This document shows positions 35,021 to 43,256 of a DNA stretch of 63,294 nucleotides, one piece after another. The DNA lies in assembly GCA_964523675.1 (NCBI GenBank), contig CAZFZT010000009.1, forward strand, positions 1-63,294, read 5' to 3'. Positions within the stretch are counted from its first letter, which is position 1; the number at the start of each line of letters is the position of its first letter. The notes beneath the pieces are model-generated. The model did not search any database. It saw only the letters and a list, made by a program, of their open reading frames with translations, and was not told where the DNA came from. The translations under genes and the position numbers were made by a program. Source of the DNA: CAZFZT01 sp964523675 (GTDB lineage Bacteria; Planctomycetota; Phycisphaerae; Phycisphaerales; SM1A02).

Positions 35021-35257
35021 TCAACGCATGGCGCGCTGTTGTGCGCGAATGGCCTGCATCTGCCGATATCCGGCTCGCAGACCGTTGAGAACGGCCCTTC
35101 GGGCGGCCGGCGACGCACCCAGGATGAGCCCGGCCGCAAGGCCCCCCACTGCAACTCTGAGACCAAACCCGCGCAGCAGCGTGCCGATTTCGATCTGATC
35201 GGCAGCGGCTCGCAGTCGATCTCGCACATGAGCACGTTCTGCTTCGTCCCTTGTCAT
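35021..35257 (-). CDS. Small hypothetical protein of the DUF883/holin operon
   Basis: A 78-residue protein, helical, with one moderately hydrophobic segment (LRVAVGGLAAGLILG, about 34-48) and charged ends. Its ATG overlaps the stop of the holin-family gene (bases 35254-35257), so it is coupled to it. Third gene of the mini-operon; no family recognised. Confidence 0.55.
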   Translation of the reverse strand: MTRDEAERAHVRDRLRAAADQIEIGTLLRGFGLRVAVGGLAAGLILGASPAARRAVLNGLRAGYRQMQAIRAQQRAMR

Positions 35258-35529
35258 AGAGCCGCCTTCTTTGCAATCCAGAATACGAGAAGCGCCACCA
35301 CAAGCGTCAACAGTCCTGTGAGCAGCGCTGCGACAGGCGGCGAAAGCGGGCCGGTCATCGCCATATACACCGACGCCATGATCGCTGCCAATCCGAGAAA
35401 GACCAGCATCGCACCTGCGATTGCGACGGCCAGCATAATGCCGGCGCCGACCGCGCCGCGTTTGACTCTCCGCGTTTCGATTCGCGCGAAGTCAACCGCC
35501 GCAATCGCGAAATCCACGACGGCCCGCAT
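35254..35529 (-). CDS. Phage holin-family (Holin-X type) membrane protein
   Basis: A 91-residue protein with two membrane segments: VGAGIMLAVAIAGAMLVFLG (about 27-46) and VAALLTGLLTLVVALLVFWI (about 66-85). Such small proteins are annotated as phage holin family/YqjE-like and usually travel with a DUF883 protein, as here; no phage gene is nearby. Start 35529 follows the DUF883 gene stop by 5 bp. Confidence 0.7.
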   Translation of the reverse strand: MRAVVDFAIAAVDFARIETRRVKRGAVGAGIMLAVAIAGAMLVFLGLAAIMASVYMAMTGPLSPPVAALLTGLLTLVVALLVFWIAKKAAL

Positions 35530-35534
35530 CGGCG

Positions 35535-35855
35535 TTACCTGCCGATGAACTTCCCTGCGACCAGTCCAAGGCCGAACGCCACCGCGATTGATGCAAAAGG
35601 GTGCTCCTCGACCTGATGCTTCATCGACTCGGCCGCCCTCTCGCCGCGCTCGCGCATCTCGTGCATCGTTTCGTGCAGGTGTTCCAGTCGCTCCTCGACC
35701 CCCTCGCGCACTTTTCCCATGCGGTCCCGCCCCATTTCTACGACTGCATTGACCAGCTCAGCCACATCTTCGCGCAAGTGTTCCATGTCCTCGCGAATGG
35801 CTGCGACTTCATCCTGTATCCCGCTGGAATTGGGTGGGCTGTTTCGTTTCACCAT
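35535..35855 (-). CDS. DUF883 family (ElaB/YqjD-like) protein
   Basis: A 106-residue protein: a long charged coiled-coil (residues about 11-80, VAAIREDMEHLREDVAELVN) and a C-terminal membrane segment (FASIAVAFGLGLVAGKFIG). This is the ElaB/YqjD layout; such proteins bind ribosomes at the membrane in stationary phase in E. coli. AAGGAGG precedes ATG 35855. First gene of the DUF883/holin/hypothetical mini-operon. Confidence 0.8.
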   Translation of the reverse strand: MVKRNSPPNSSGIQDEVAAIREDMEHLREDVAELVNAVVEMGRDRMGKVREGVEERLEHLHETMHEMRERGERAAESMKHQVEEHPFASIAVAFGLGLVAGKFIGR

Positions 35856-36050
35856 ATTGTTCGTTCCTCCTTGCTTCAGAACTCGTGGAGTGCATGGCGC
35901 ACATTCGGTGCAGCCAGCCGTTCGAGCGTTTACGCTGCAAGAGCGCTCCAAGACAACGTCACTCGACTATAAGCCGCGCTCATCAGCAGGTGTGCTGCGG
36001 CGCGCAACAAACGGCGTGAATGAGAATTACCTCGTAAGGAAGCGAACCGA

Positions 36051-37001
36051 TCAGCGGTCGGCGCCAAACCATCGGTTATTCGCCTGCCGAGACCTGTGCA
36101 CAGGAAGGAACGGAAGTGCGCTCCACCGCCCCAGTGCAAGATACGCGCCTGCGCATTTCAAGCCAAGCCGCTTGAGCGCGTTCATGGGCTTCCGCAGGTT
36201 CCGTTCACAGCCAAGTGAAAAGACGAGTGGATTCCAGCCGATGCTGCCATGGACGAGGCGCAGTCCGGCATCGCGGTAGAATTTCATGCTGCCGCTGAAG
36301 ATGCGATTGCTTCGCAGATGCGTGGGATACGCAGGGTGGATCATGTAGAAGGGCGCATGAACAATGAACAGGCCGCCTTCTCTTAAATAGCCGGTGAGCG
36401 AACGCACGACGCTCGGCGGATCATCGACATGTTCGAGCACATCCAGGCAGACGACTGCGTCGAACGCGCGTTTGGCAATTGCGTCGCGATCGGTGATGAT
36501 CGTGATGTCAGCCGCGCAATGCTCGAAGAGCCGCCGTGCGAATGTTTCCTGGAAGCCGGGCAGTTCGTGGTAGGTGATGCGATGACCGGCGCGGGCGAGT
36601 TCAAGTGAATCAAAGCCGGGACCGTCACCGATGACCAGGATGTCAAGTGCATCGCGCTTGAGCCGCTTGCGATATTCGGAGAGCCGCCGGCGAACGCGCG
36701 TGCGCATGCGCTGCTTCAGGAGGTTGCAGTTCCAGATCGCGCTCTCGTAGAGAAACACATCAGATTCGCTGTACAGCGCATCGAGAGCGCGGCTCTGCTC
36801 GAAGGGCTCGACATTCCGGCGAGCTGCCTCCGCTGCGACCGCGCTACCGGGGTTCGCAAACTCGCTGCGCAGACATGCAACGACTTGCTCCGACGGCTTG
36901 CCGGTAACGCTGCTGAGCAGGCGGACAATCAGCGCCGCATCCTGAAGTGGATCGATTACCTCGGCCGGAATAGCAGGCGGCTCTTTCGCGTGTGGCGTCA
37001 T
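36051..37001 (-). CDS. Class I SAM-dependent methyltransferase
   Basis: A 316-residue protein. The methyltransferase fold sits at about residues 105-240: motif I IDGDGPGFDSLEL-like (VIGDGPGFDSLELARAGHRI), then FDAVVCLDVLEHVDDPPSVV and REGGLFIVHAPFYMIHP. The N-terminal 100 residues are helical and not recognised. The glycine-rich motif is GDGPG instead of the usual GxGxG, still compatible with SAM binding. Start ATG 37001 follows TACCAT by 8 nt. Substrate unknown. Confidence 0.8.
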   Translation of the reverse strand: MTPHAKEPPAIPAEVIDPLQDAALIVRLLSSVTGKPSEQVVACLRSEFANPGSAVAAEAARRNVEPFEQSRALDALYSESDVFLYESAIWNCNLLKQRMRTRVRRRLSEYRKRLKRDALDILVIGDGPGFDSLELARAGHRITYHELPGFQETFARRLFEHCAADITIITDRDAIAKRAFDAVVCLDVLEHVDDPPSVVRSLTGYLREGGLFIVHAPFYMIHPAYPTHLRSNRIFSGSMKFYRDAGLRLVHGSIGWNPLVFSLGCERNLRKPMNALKRLGLKCAGAYLALGRWSALPFLPVHRSRQANNRWFGADR

Positions 37002-37009
37002 CGACGGCG

Positions 37010-37015
37010 ATGGTA
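37010..37015 (-). promoter_or_regulatory. -10-like hexamer for the methyltransferase gene
   Basis: TACCAT on the minus strand, 8 nt before ATG 37001. Confidence 0.45.
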
Positions 37016-37022
37016 GCGCGGC

Positions 37023-37835
37023 TTAGCTGTTCCGCACAGCGTCCGTAAGGCGATCCAGGAACATCGCCACTTCATTCACGCATGGAAGCCCGAACTCCGC
37101 TGCGGTCTCGCGCGGTTGCGCCGGATCGACAACGAGAATGCCAGTCCCTGTGAGCGATCGGCCGACGGCGGCGAACGCATCCTCATCTGTCAGGTCATCA
37201 CCCAGATACAGGGCGAAACTCGCCGCACGGTCGAGCCCGATCGCCTCCAGCAACCATTCAACAGCGCGGCCCTTGTGCCAGTCGATCGCCGGCTGTATGT
37301 CAAAGACCTTCTTGCCATGTGTCTTGCGCAATTCTCGATGCTTCGCAAGACACCAATCGACCGCTGCCTCCACACGCGGAACCTGATCTTCTGCAACGCG
37401 GCGGTAATGCACTGCAACGGCATACCGCTTTCGCTCGATTTGCACTCCCGGCAAGTCACACAGCGCATCGCCCAACGCAACTTCTAACGCATCAAGGGCC
37501 GGCACGTATGCCTCACCGGCCTGATGGCGCACGTGAAAGCCGGCCGGCCCGGCGATGTCAAATCCGTGACTGCCCGCATAGAAGATGTTTTCGAGACCGA
37601 CGCGCAAGCGCACATCATCAAGATCTCTGCCGCTGATGATTGCCACTGCGCACTTCTCTGCAAGGCGCTGCACAACCTGCCGCATCGATGGCGAAAGCAC
37701 CGCGTCTTCGGGATGTTCAACAATCGGCGTCAGCGTTCCGTCGTAATCAAGGAAGACCACAGGAGTACGGCCGCCGATGCGGTCAGCGATCTCGCAGAAG
37801 CAGCTGAGTGCGCCTGGTAATGTGTGACTCATCAT
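37023..37835 (-). CDS. otsB: Trehalose-6-phosphate phosphatase
   Basis: A HAD-superfamily phosphatase of 270 residues making trehalose from trehalose-6-phosphate. Motif I FLDYDGTLTPIV, motif II SGRDLDDV, and motif IV YLGDDLTDEDAF are present, as are KYVAVHYR-like and DIQPAIDWHKGRAV blocks. No otsA is in the window. ATG 37835 is 10 nt after a TACGAT hexamer, so the transcript is probably leaderless; it is divergent from the hydrolase gene at 37892. It may be involved in osmolyte synthesis. Confidence 0.93.
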   Translation of the reverse strand: MMSHTLPGALSCFCEIADRIGGRTPVVFLDYDGTLTPIVEHPEDAVLSPSMRQVVQRLAEKCAVAIISGRDLDDVRLRVGLENIFYAGSHGFDIAGPAGFHVRHQAGEAYVPALDALEVALGDALCDLPGVQIERKRYAVAVHYRRVAEDQVPRVEAAVDWCLAKHRELRKTHGKKVFDIQPAIDWHKGRAVEWLLEAIGLDRAASFALYLGDDLTDEDAFAAVGRSLTGTGILVVDPAQPRETAAEFGLPCVNEVAMFLDRLTDAVRNS

Positions 37836-37845
37836 GGAGCAGAGC

Positions 37846-37851
37846 ATCGTA
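37846..37851 (-). promoter_or_regulatory. -10-like hexamer for otsB
   Basis: TACGAT on the minus strand, 10 nt before ATG 37835. Confidence 0.5.
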
Positions 37852-37877
37852 GCGCAGGTCCGCTTCCTACGGCGCGT

Positions 37878-37883
37878 TACGAT
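37878..37883 (+). promoter_or_regulatory. -10-like hexamer for the hydrolase gene
   Basis: TACGAT, 8 nt before ATG 37892; back to back with the otsB hexamer. Confidence 0.5.
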
Positions 37884-37891
37884 GACACATT

Positions 37892-38758
37892 ATGCAGCAG
37901 CGAGTCGAATCCTGGAGCATTCCCGGCGCGGACAATCAGCTGATCCTTGGCGATGCGCATCTGCCCGATGATGAGAAGCCGCTCGCCACTGCGCTGATCG
38001 CGCACGGCTTCAAGGGCTACAAGGACTATGGCATGTTGCCGCGCGTTGCGGCGGAACTTGCGGGCGCCGGCTGTCTCGCACATCGATTGAACTTCAGCCA
38101 CTCCGGCATGACGAACAGGATCGAGACGTTCGAGCGGCCAGATCTGTTCGAGCGCGACACATGGAACAAGCAAGTGTTTGACCTGCGGCGCGTGATCGAG
38201 ACGAAAGTATCCGGATCAACTCCCAGCGCTGGAGAAGACGCGTCTCGTTACTTCATCTTCGGCCACTCACGTGGCGGCGTCACCGCGCTGCTCACAGCCG
38301 GTCGGTTCGCGAATGATCCGTCCTTCCCGCAGCCCGCCGGCATCATCACTGCCGCTGCGCCTTCAACGACATGCTCGTTCTCGGCTGAAGTGAAACAGCA
38401 ACTGCTGCGCGATGGATGGCTCGACTCGCCTTCCTCGCGCACTGGCCAGACGTTGCGGATTGGCAGGGCTTTCCTTCAGGAGCAGCTTGATGATCCTTCC
38501 GGACATGACCTTCTGGAGCTCGTGTCACGAATCAAGTGCCCCATCATTATCATTCATGGCGACAATGATCCGACAGTGCCGCTCCAAGCGGCGCACGAAA
38601 TCGCGGCGGCAGCGGGAAGCCGGGGCAAACTTGTCATCATCCCTGGCGGCGATCACGTCTTCAACACACCGAATTCGTTCCCGTTACAGCCGCCGCCGGA
38701 GGCGAGCCCGCAACTGGCGGCGATGATCTGCGTCATCCTCGAAGTTGTTCAATCCTGA
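37892..38758 (+). CDS. Alpha/beta hydrolase (YqiA/YkfD-like)
   Basis: A 288-residue alpha/beta hydrolase. Nucleophile elbow GHSRGG (Ser), acid in IIHGDNDPTVPLQAA (Asp), and His in IPGGDHVFNTPN complete the triad; an HGFKGYKDYGM oxyanion segment sits near residue 38. TACGAT at 37878-37883 ends 8 nt before ATG 37892, with no ribosome site. Its promoter and that of otsB are back to back. Substrate cannot be told; esterase or peptidase-type. Confidence 0.85.
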   Translation: MQQRVESWSIPGADNQLILGDAHLPDDEKPLATALIAHGFKGYKDYGMLPRVAAELAGAGCLAHRLNFSHSGMTNRIETFERPDLFERDTWNKQVFDLRRVIETKVSGSTPSAGEDASRYFIFGHSRGGVTALLTAGRFANDPSFPQPAGIITAAAPSTTCSFSAEVKQQLLRDGWLDSPSSRTGQTLRIGRAFLQEQLDDPSGHDLLELVSRIKCPIIIIHGDNDPTVPLQAAHEIAAAAGSRGKLVIIPGGDHVFNTPNSFPLQPPPEASPQLAAMICVILEVVQS

Positions 38759-38819
38759 TAGATGGTGATGTGGAGGTTTCAAGCCGGCGCAGCTGGACCG
38801 CTCGGCGGCGTGAGAGTGG

Positions 38820-39066
38820 GTCGATCTACCGTGATGTTTGCTGCATGAACGGCGGGGTATGTGAAAGGCATACGCCGCGGCTATCGAAGGAATATCCGGA
38901 TGAAGGTACTCGCCGCCAAACTGCTGCGTCGCATCGCGATGGCCGACTCCAGCAACCCACGATCGCGCAGGTGCGGGTCGCCTCCTTGATCCTCGATGGC
39001 GATCGCATGAAGAACCAACACGTCATCAACCGAGAGGAATCGTGTTTGCGGATTCACGTCGTTCAT
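38820..39066 (-). pseudogene. Broken death-on-curing (Doc/Fic) toxin gene
   Basis: The start (FLSVDDVLVLHAIAIEDQGG, RDRGLLESAIAM) is a good Doc family N-terminus. After AIAM the reading frame shifts: the other frame continues ATQQFGGEYLHPDIPSIAAAYAFHI, exactly the next Doc segment, but then degrades and lacks HPFxxGNKR, the catalytic Fic motif. So there is a frameshift and a 3' truncation. No antitoxin gene is adjacent. It lies between a hydrolase and smc. Confidence 0.75.
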
Positions 39067-39068
39067 GT

Positions 39069-42000
39069 TTACTTCGCCCACGCTTCTTCCATTTTGCGGC
39101 GCCAAGCGGGACTCTTGGCGACGACTTCAGGCGTCTCGACTTCTTCGGTTGAGACGCGCCCGCCCGGTTGTGACGGCTCATTCTCACGTAGCTCAGCTTC
39201 TTCGACGGCTTTGGCGGAGATGTGGCCGTGGGCGCCGACTTCCTCGACCTTTACCGCCACGCGCTTCGACACGCCGCGCTCCTGCATTGTCACGCCGTAG
39301 AGCTGATGACACGCGGTCATCGTGCGCTTGTGGTGTGTAATGATGATGAAGTGGCTCTTATCGAGGAACGGCGTCAGGATGCGACAGAACCGATCAACGT
39401 TCGCCTCATCCAGCGCGGCATCGACCTCGTCCAGAATGCAGAACGGCGAGGGCTTGCTCTTGAAGATCGCCATGAGCAGCGCCACGGCGGTCATCGCTTT
39501 CTCACCACCGGAGAGTTGCGAGATGACGCGCGGCTCCTTGCCGGGCGGTTTCGCCTTGACTTCAATTCCCGATTCCAGCCAGTCGATGTTGCCTTCCTCA
39601 TCGGGCACAAGGAAGATGTCCGCACTGCCGCCGCCGAAGAGACGACGGAACATGCCTTCATTGCCGGCGAAGTTCTCGCGGATCGTGTTGAAGACCGCTT
39701 CGAAGCGCTTGCGCGAACTGTTTTCGAGGTGCGTGATAAGCGCCTGGAGTTGCGTCACCGCGCCGTCGATGTCTTCCACCTGTCTGATGAGATCAACGTT
39801 TCGCTCCTCGAGGAGTTTCTCTTCCTCGATCGAATCGATGTTGACGTTGCCCAGCCGCTTGATCTCCTTGCGCAATGCTTCGATTTCGGCTTCGACCTCG
39901 TCGCGATCGATCGCCTTGAAGTGCTCTTCGCTGCGCTGATCTCGATATGGGATATACGCCTGCTCAAGGTCGAGTTCGAGATCCTGCATGGTGCGCTCTT
40001 CGAGCGTCTCACGCTTGACTTCCGCTTCTCGACGGCTGATTTCGAGCGCGTGGAAGTCGCGGTCGAGTTGCATCGCCCGTTCCCTGGCAGCACCGAGTCG
40101 GGAAGCAACGTCCTCCAATCTACTGCTCGCTTCTGCGATGTCGCCTTCCAATGCTGAGGAACGTTCGGCTAGCGAATCGAGGTCCACCGTCGCGCGCTTG
40201 ATCTCTTCACCGGCGTCTTCAATCGCCGCCTCGTATTGCTCGATTTGCGAAAGATGCCGGTGCAACTGCTGAGTAAAGATGTCGTGCTGCCGTTTGGCCT
40301 CTTCAATCGCGAGTTCATGATGCCGCTTCTCTTTCCGAGCGGATTCGAGTTGCGGACCAACCTGCCCAAGCGCGACTTTTGCGGCGGTCAACTTCTCCTG
40401 TGCCTGCTCCATCTCACCCTGCGCCGCCTTCATCTCACCGTCAAGCTGCGCGAACGTTTCTCTCTTCTCGACAAGGGCGGCATCGAGCAATCGCCGCTTC
40501 GACTGCAATTCATCATGCTCCGCAGCGAGTGATTCGATGCGTTCTTCAAGTTCACGCTTTTCGGAACTGAGTGATGCCTGCTCGCGATTGACCCGATCAA
40601 GATCATTCTCGATCTTCTGCGCCTTGTACTGCGCATCGACAAGCGCGTGGCGAAGCGATGAGAGCTCCTGTGAAGTCGTCTCCTGCCGCTGCTGCGTCTC
40701 CTGCGACTGCTCGGAGATGCGGCCGAGTTCGTCATTCAGCGTCCGGATGGATTCATCAATATCGGCGAGTCGATCGCGCAGCTCAGCAAGTTCAATGCGG
40801 CGGGAAAGCCAACCATCAGCGACCCTGCTATTGCATCCCGGATCGTGCACAGCGCCGGGCAGATGAACACGGCCATCCGGCTCCAGAATCTCGCCGCGCC
40901 TTGTAATGAAGCGACGGCCGACAAGAGGACCAGCCGCGAGCATGAATGCCGATTCCAGATTCTCGACCACATATGTTCCGCCGAGGAGTCGGCGAATTGC
41001 TCCGCGCACATGATCCTGTGGACGAATCAGCGAAAGGAGCGGCCGGGCGAGTGTGAAGTCGGGGGTATCGCTGCGAGCAGCATCCGGATCTTCCTCGTTC
41101 ATTGCCGCAGACTCGTCAGCCCCGGCTCGCGGCCCGAACCAGTCACAGGCGAGGAAGCTGATCCGGCCGGGCAGTTCGCGTAGTTGCGTCTCGAGCACCT
41201 GCAAGTCCTCGAAGCGTTCGAAGAGCAGCAGCTCGACATTCTGCCCCAGAGCCGCCTCGATGAGCGGTGCGAATTCCCGATCAGTATCAAGTGCGTCGAT
41301 GAGCAGGCCGCGCACGCCGGGAAAGCGATCAGGATTGTCGAGAACCGTCTTGACCACATCCCCAAGGCCTTCACGCTGTTGCTGCATCTCTTCGAGTAGG
41401 TGCCTGCGCGAGTCGATTGAAGCGCGTTCGTGACGGGCGTCTGCGAGGCGCTCTGCAAGCTGCGCCTGCCGCTCTCCAAGCTGCGATGCTGCCTTGTCGT
41501 GTTCTTCGAGTTGCTGTTCCAGCAGAGCAACGCGACGATCAAGCTCGCTGCGCGCGGATTCGATCTCCGTTCGCGCCGCGGTCGCTTCCTCCCGCTCCGT
41601 GGCCAGTTGCTCCGATCGCCGATCAAGCCGCTGCATCTGTTCACCGAGGGATGCCTGTCTCGCCTGGATGGAGTCGAAGCGTGCGACGGTGTGATTGCGC
41701 TGCTGCTCAGTCCGATTGATCTCATCGCGTGCGCTATCGAGCCGATCCTTCGCCTCGACGGCTGCTTGCTGGCGTTCCGCTCGCTGCTTGTTCTGCGCAG
41801 CCACGAGCCGCTCCGCTTCGGCGACTCGCTCCGCAGCGTTGACGATCTCCTGTTCTGCTTCCGCGATCTGCGCTTCAAGCTCGACGGTGCGCGCTTTGAG
41901 AGTCCCCAAGCGATCGCGATCTTCTGTGATGTGTTCGCGCCCCTCTCCCAGATTGCGCTGCGTCAATTCGCGCCGCTGCTCCGCATGTTTGCGCGAAGCA

Positions 42001-43046
42001 ATGAGCTGCATGCGGTTCTGCTCGATCTCCCGGTGACGCGTCTGCAGGTCATGCCGCGCAATCTCCGCCTCTTGCTTCTCATCTTCAAGCGCGCCAACCG
42101 CAGCCATCAGCTTTTCGCGGTCAAGATGAAGCCCCTCAATGCGGCTGGTGAGCCCTTCGAGCCGATCGCGCAGTTCGTGATACAGATCAAGCGCTAGATC
42201 AACACGCAACTGGCGATACTGCGCATCAAGCTCCTGGAACTTTCGCGCCTTGGCCGCCTGTCCCTTGACAATTCGTAGCCGCCGTTCTGTGTTTTCAAGC
42301 TGTTCGCGCACGCGCACCAGATTGACCTCGGCCCGTTCAAGCTTGCGCTGGGCCTCCACTTTGCGGGCCTTGAACTTCGCCACACCTGCCGCTTCTTCAA
42401 GAATTGTGCGGCGCTCGATGGGATTGGCCATAAGCATGGCATCGACGCGCCCCTGCTCGATGATCGAGTAGGCATGCGTGCCGATCCCGGTGTCCATGAA
42501 CAATTCTTTGATATCTCGCAGTCGAACCTTCTGATTGTTGATGAGGTACTCGCTGCGCCCGTCACGATAGAGCCGGCGTGTAACATCAACCTGCTCGGCA
42601 TCGATATTCAGAAGACGATTGATCGGCGTGCGCGGCAAAAGGGAGTCGCCTTCATCCGGAGCGTCACTCGCTATCGCTTGCTTTGCCCCGTCTTGTGATG
42701 CATCATCCACGTCGAACACGCTCACGTCCTCCACGTGGTCCTCGTTCGACGTTTCGACATTCTGACGTTTCGATGTCTCCAACACAGGGTTGTCGAACGT
42801 CAGCGTGACGCTCGCCATACCCATGGGCTTGCGGGCCGCCGACCCAGCGAAGATGACATCGAGCATCGCGTCGCCGCGCAATGACTTCGCCGAGCGCTCA
42901 CCGAGCACCCATTTCACTGCATCAACGACGTTGGACTTGCCGCATCCGTTAGGACCGACGATGCCGGTGATCGGCTCGTCGAAGTGAAACACAACGCTGT
43001 CGGCGAAGGATTTAAATCCGGAGATAGTGACCTTGGCGAGCCGCAT
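39069..43046 (-). CDS. smc: Chromosome segregation protein SMC
   Basis: The condensin ATPase, 1325 residues (usual about 1180). Walker A GIVGPNGCGKSN (residues about 29-39), signature LSGGEKAMTAVALLMAIF and Walker B FCILDEVDAALDEANV near the C-terminus; long coiled coils on each side of a hinge (about 520-680). AGGAGG precedes ATG 43046. There is an insert in the N-terminal head (residues about 88-148, ETSKRQNVETSNEDHVEDVS) made of CGTTTCGA octamers, and a second low-complexity insert near the hinge (AMNEEDPDAARSDTPDF). It ends only 3 bp from the broken Doc gene. Confidence 0.95.
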   Translation of the reverse strand: MRLAKVTISGFKSFADSVVFHFDEPITGIVGPNGCGKSNVVDAVKWVLGERSAKSLRGDAMLDVIFAGSAARKPMGMASVTLTFDNPVLETSKRQNVETSNEDHVEDVSVFDVDDASQDGAKQAIASDAPDEGDSLLPRTPINRLLNIDAEQVDVTRRLYRDGRSEYLINNQKVRLRDIKELFMDTGIGTHAYSIIEQGRVDAMLMANPIERRTILEEAAGVAKFKARKVEAQRKLERAEVNLVRVREQLENTERRLRIVKGQAAKARKFQELDAQYRQLRVDLALDLYHELRDRLEGLTSRIEGLHLDREKLMAAVGALEDEKQEAEIARHDLQTRHREIEQNRMQLIASRKHAEQRRELTQRNLGEGREHITEDRDRLGTLKARTVELEAQIAEAEQEIVNAAERVAEAERLVAAQNKQRAERQQAAVEAKDRLDSARDEINRTEQQRNHTVARFDSIQARQASLGEQMQRLDRRSEQLATEREEATAARTEIESARSELDRRVALLEQQLEEHDKAASQLGERQAQLAERLADARHERASIDSRRHLLEEMQQQREGLGDVVKTVLDNPDRFPGVRGLLIDALDTDREFAPLIEAALGQNVELLLFERFEDLQVLETQLRELPGRISFLACDWFGPRAGADESAAMNEEDPDAARSDTPDFTLARPLLSLIRPQDHVRGAIRRLLGGTYVVENLESAFMLAAGPLVGRRFITRRGEILEPDGRVHLPGAVHDPGCNSRVADGWLSRRIELAELRDRLADIDESIRTLNDELGRISEQSQETQQRQETTSQELSSLRHALVDAQYKAQKIENDLDRVNREQASLSSEKRELEERIESLAAEHDELQSKRRLLDAALVEKRETFAQLDGEMKAAQGEMEQAQEKLTAAKVALGQVGPQLESARKEKRHHELAIEEAKRQHDIFTQQLHRHLSQIEQYEAAIEDAGEEIKRATVDLDSLAERSSALEGDIAEASSRLEDVASRLGAARERAMQLDRDFHALEISRREAEVKRETLEERTMQDLELDLEQAYIPYRDQRSEEHFKAIDRDEVEAEIEALRKEIKRLGNVNIDSIEEEKLLEERNVDLIRQVEDIDGAVTQLQALITHLENSSRKRFEAVFNTIRENFAGNEGMFRRLFGGGSADIFLVPDEEGNIDWLESGIEVKAKPPGKEPRVISQLSGGEKAMTAVALLMAIFKSKPSPFCILDEVDAALDEANVDRFCRILTPFLDKSHFIIITHHKRTMTACHQLYGVTMQERGVSKRVAVKVEEVGAHGHISAKAVEEAELRENEPSQPGGRVSTEEVETPEVVAKSPAWRRKMEEAWAK
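42743..42777 (-). repeat. Octamer tract (CGTTTCGA units) in the smc head
   Basis: Units CGTTCGA, CGTTTCGA, CATTCTGA, CGTTTCGA read in frame as ETSKRQNVETS on the minus strand. It sits in a loop after Walker A, where homologues are short. Confidence 0.75.
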
Positions 43047-43192
43047 TCGGCGTTGACCTCCTGTCATGCCCGGGCTTCTACCTTGAAGCCCGTCGGTGCT
43101 GTGGGGTTGATGATGAAATTGTCGAGCAGTGGTGTGGATGATAACGAAATGCCCTTGACCTGTCGTGAGCCGTTGTTCCGGGCGGTCCGGGC

Positions 43193-43220
43193 CTTCCTTG
43201 CTGCGCTCGTCAGACCCGGC
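43193..43220. repeat. Second copy of the GCTGCGCTCGTCAGACCCGG repeat
   Basis: 28 bp, 27 identical to 10490-10517. Intergenic here (between smc and the FlgI-like gene), intragenic there. Confidence 0.75.
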
Positions 43221-43256
43221 CTCTCGCTACGCCCACACGGCTTCTGGTAAAGAACA

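Noticed and set aside
35254..35529. Prophage, from the holin-family call
   Set aside because: The gene lies in a DUF883 mini-operon with no phage genes around.
39222..40157. 311-codon plus-strand frame within smc
   Set aside because: Antisense shadow of SMC coiled coil.
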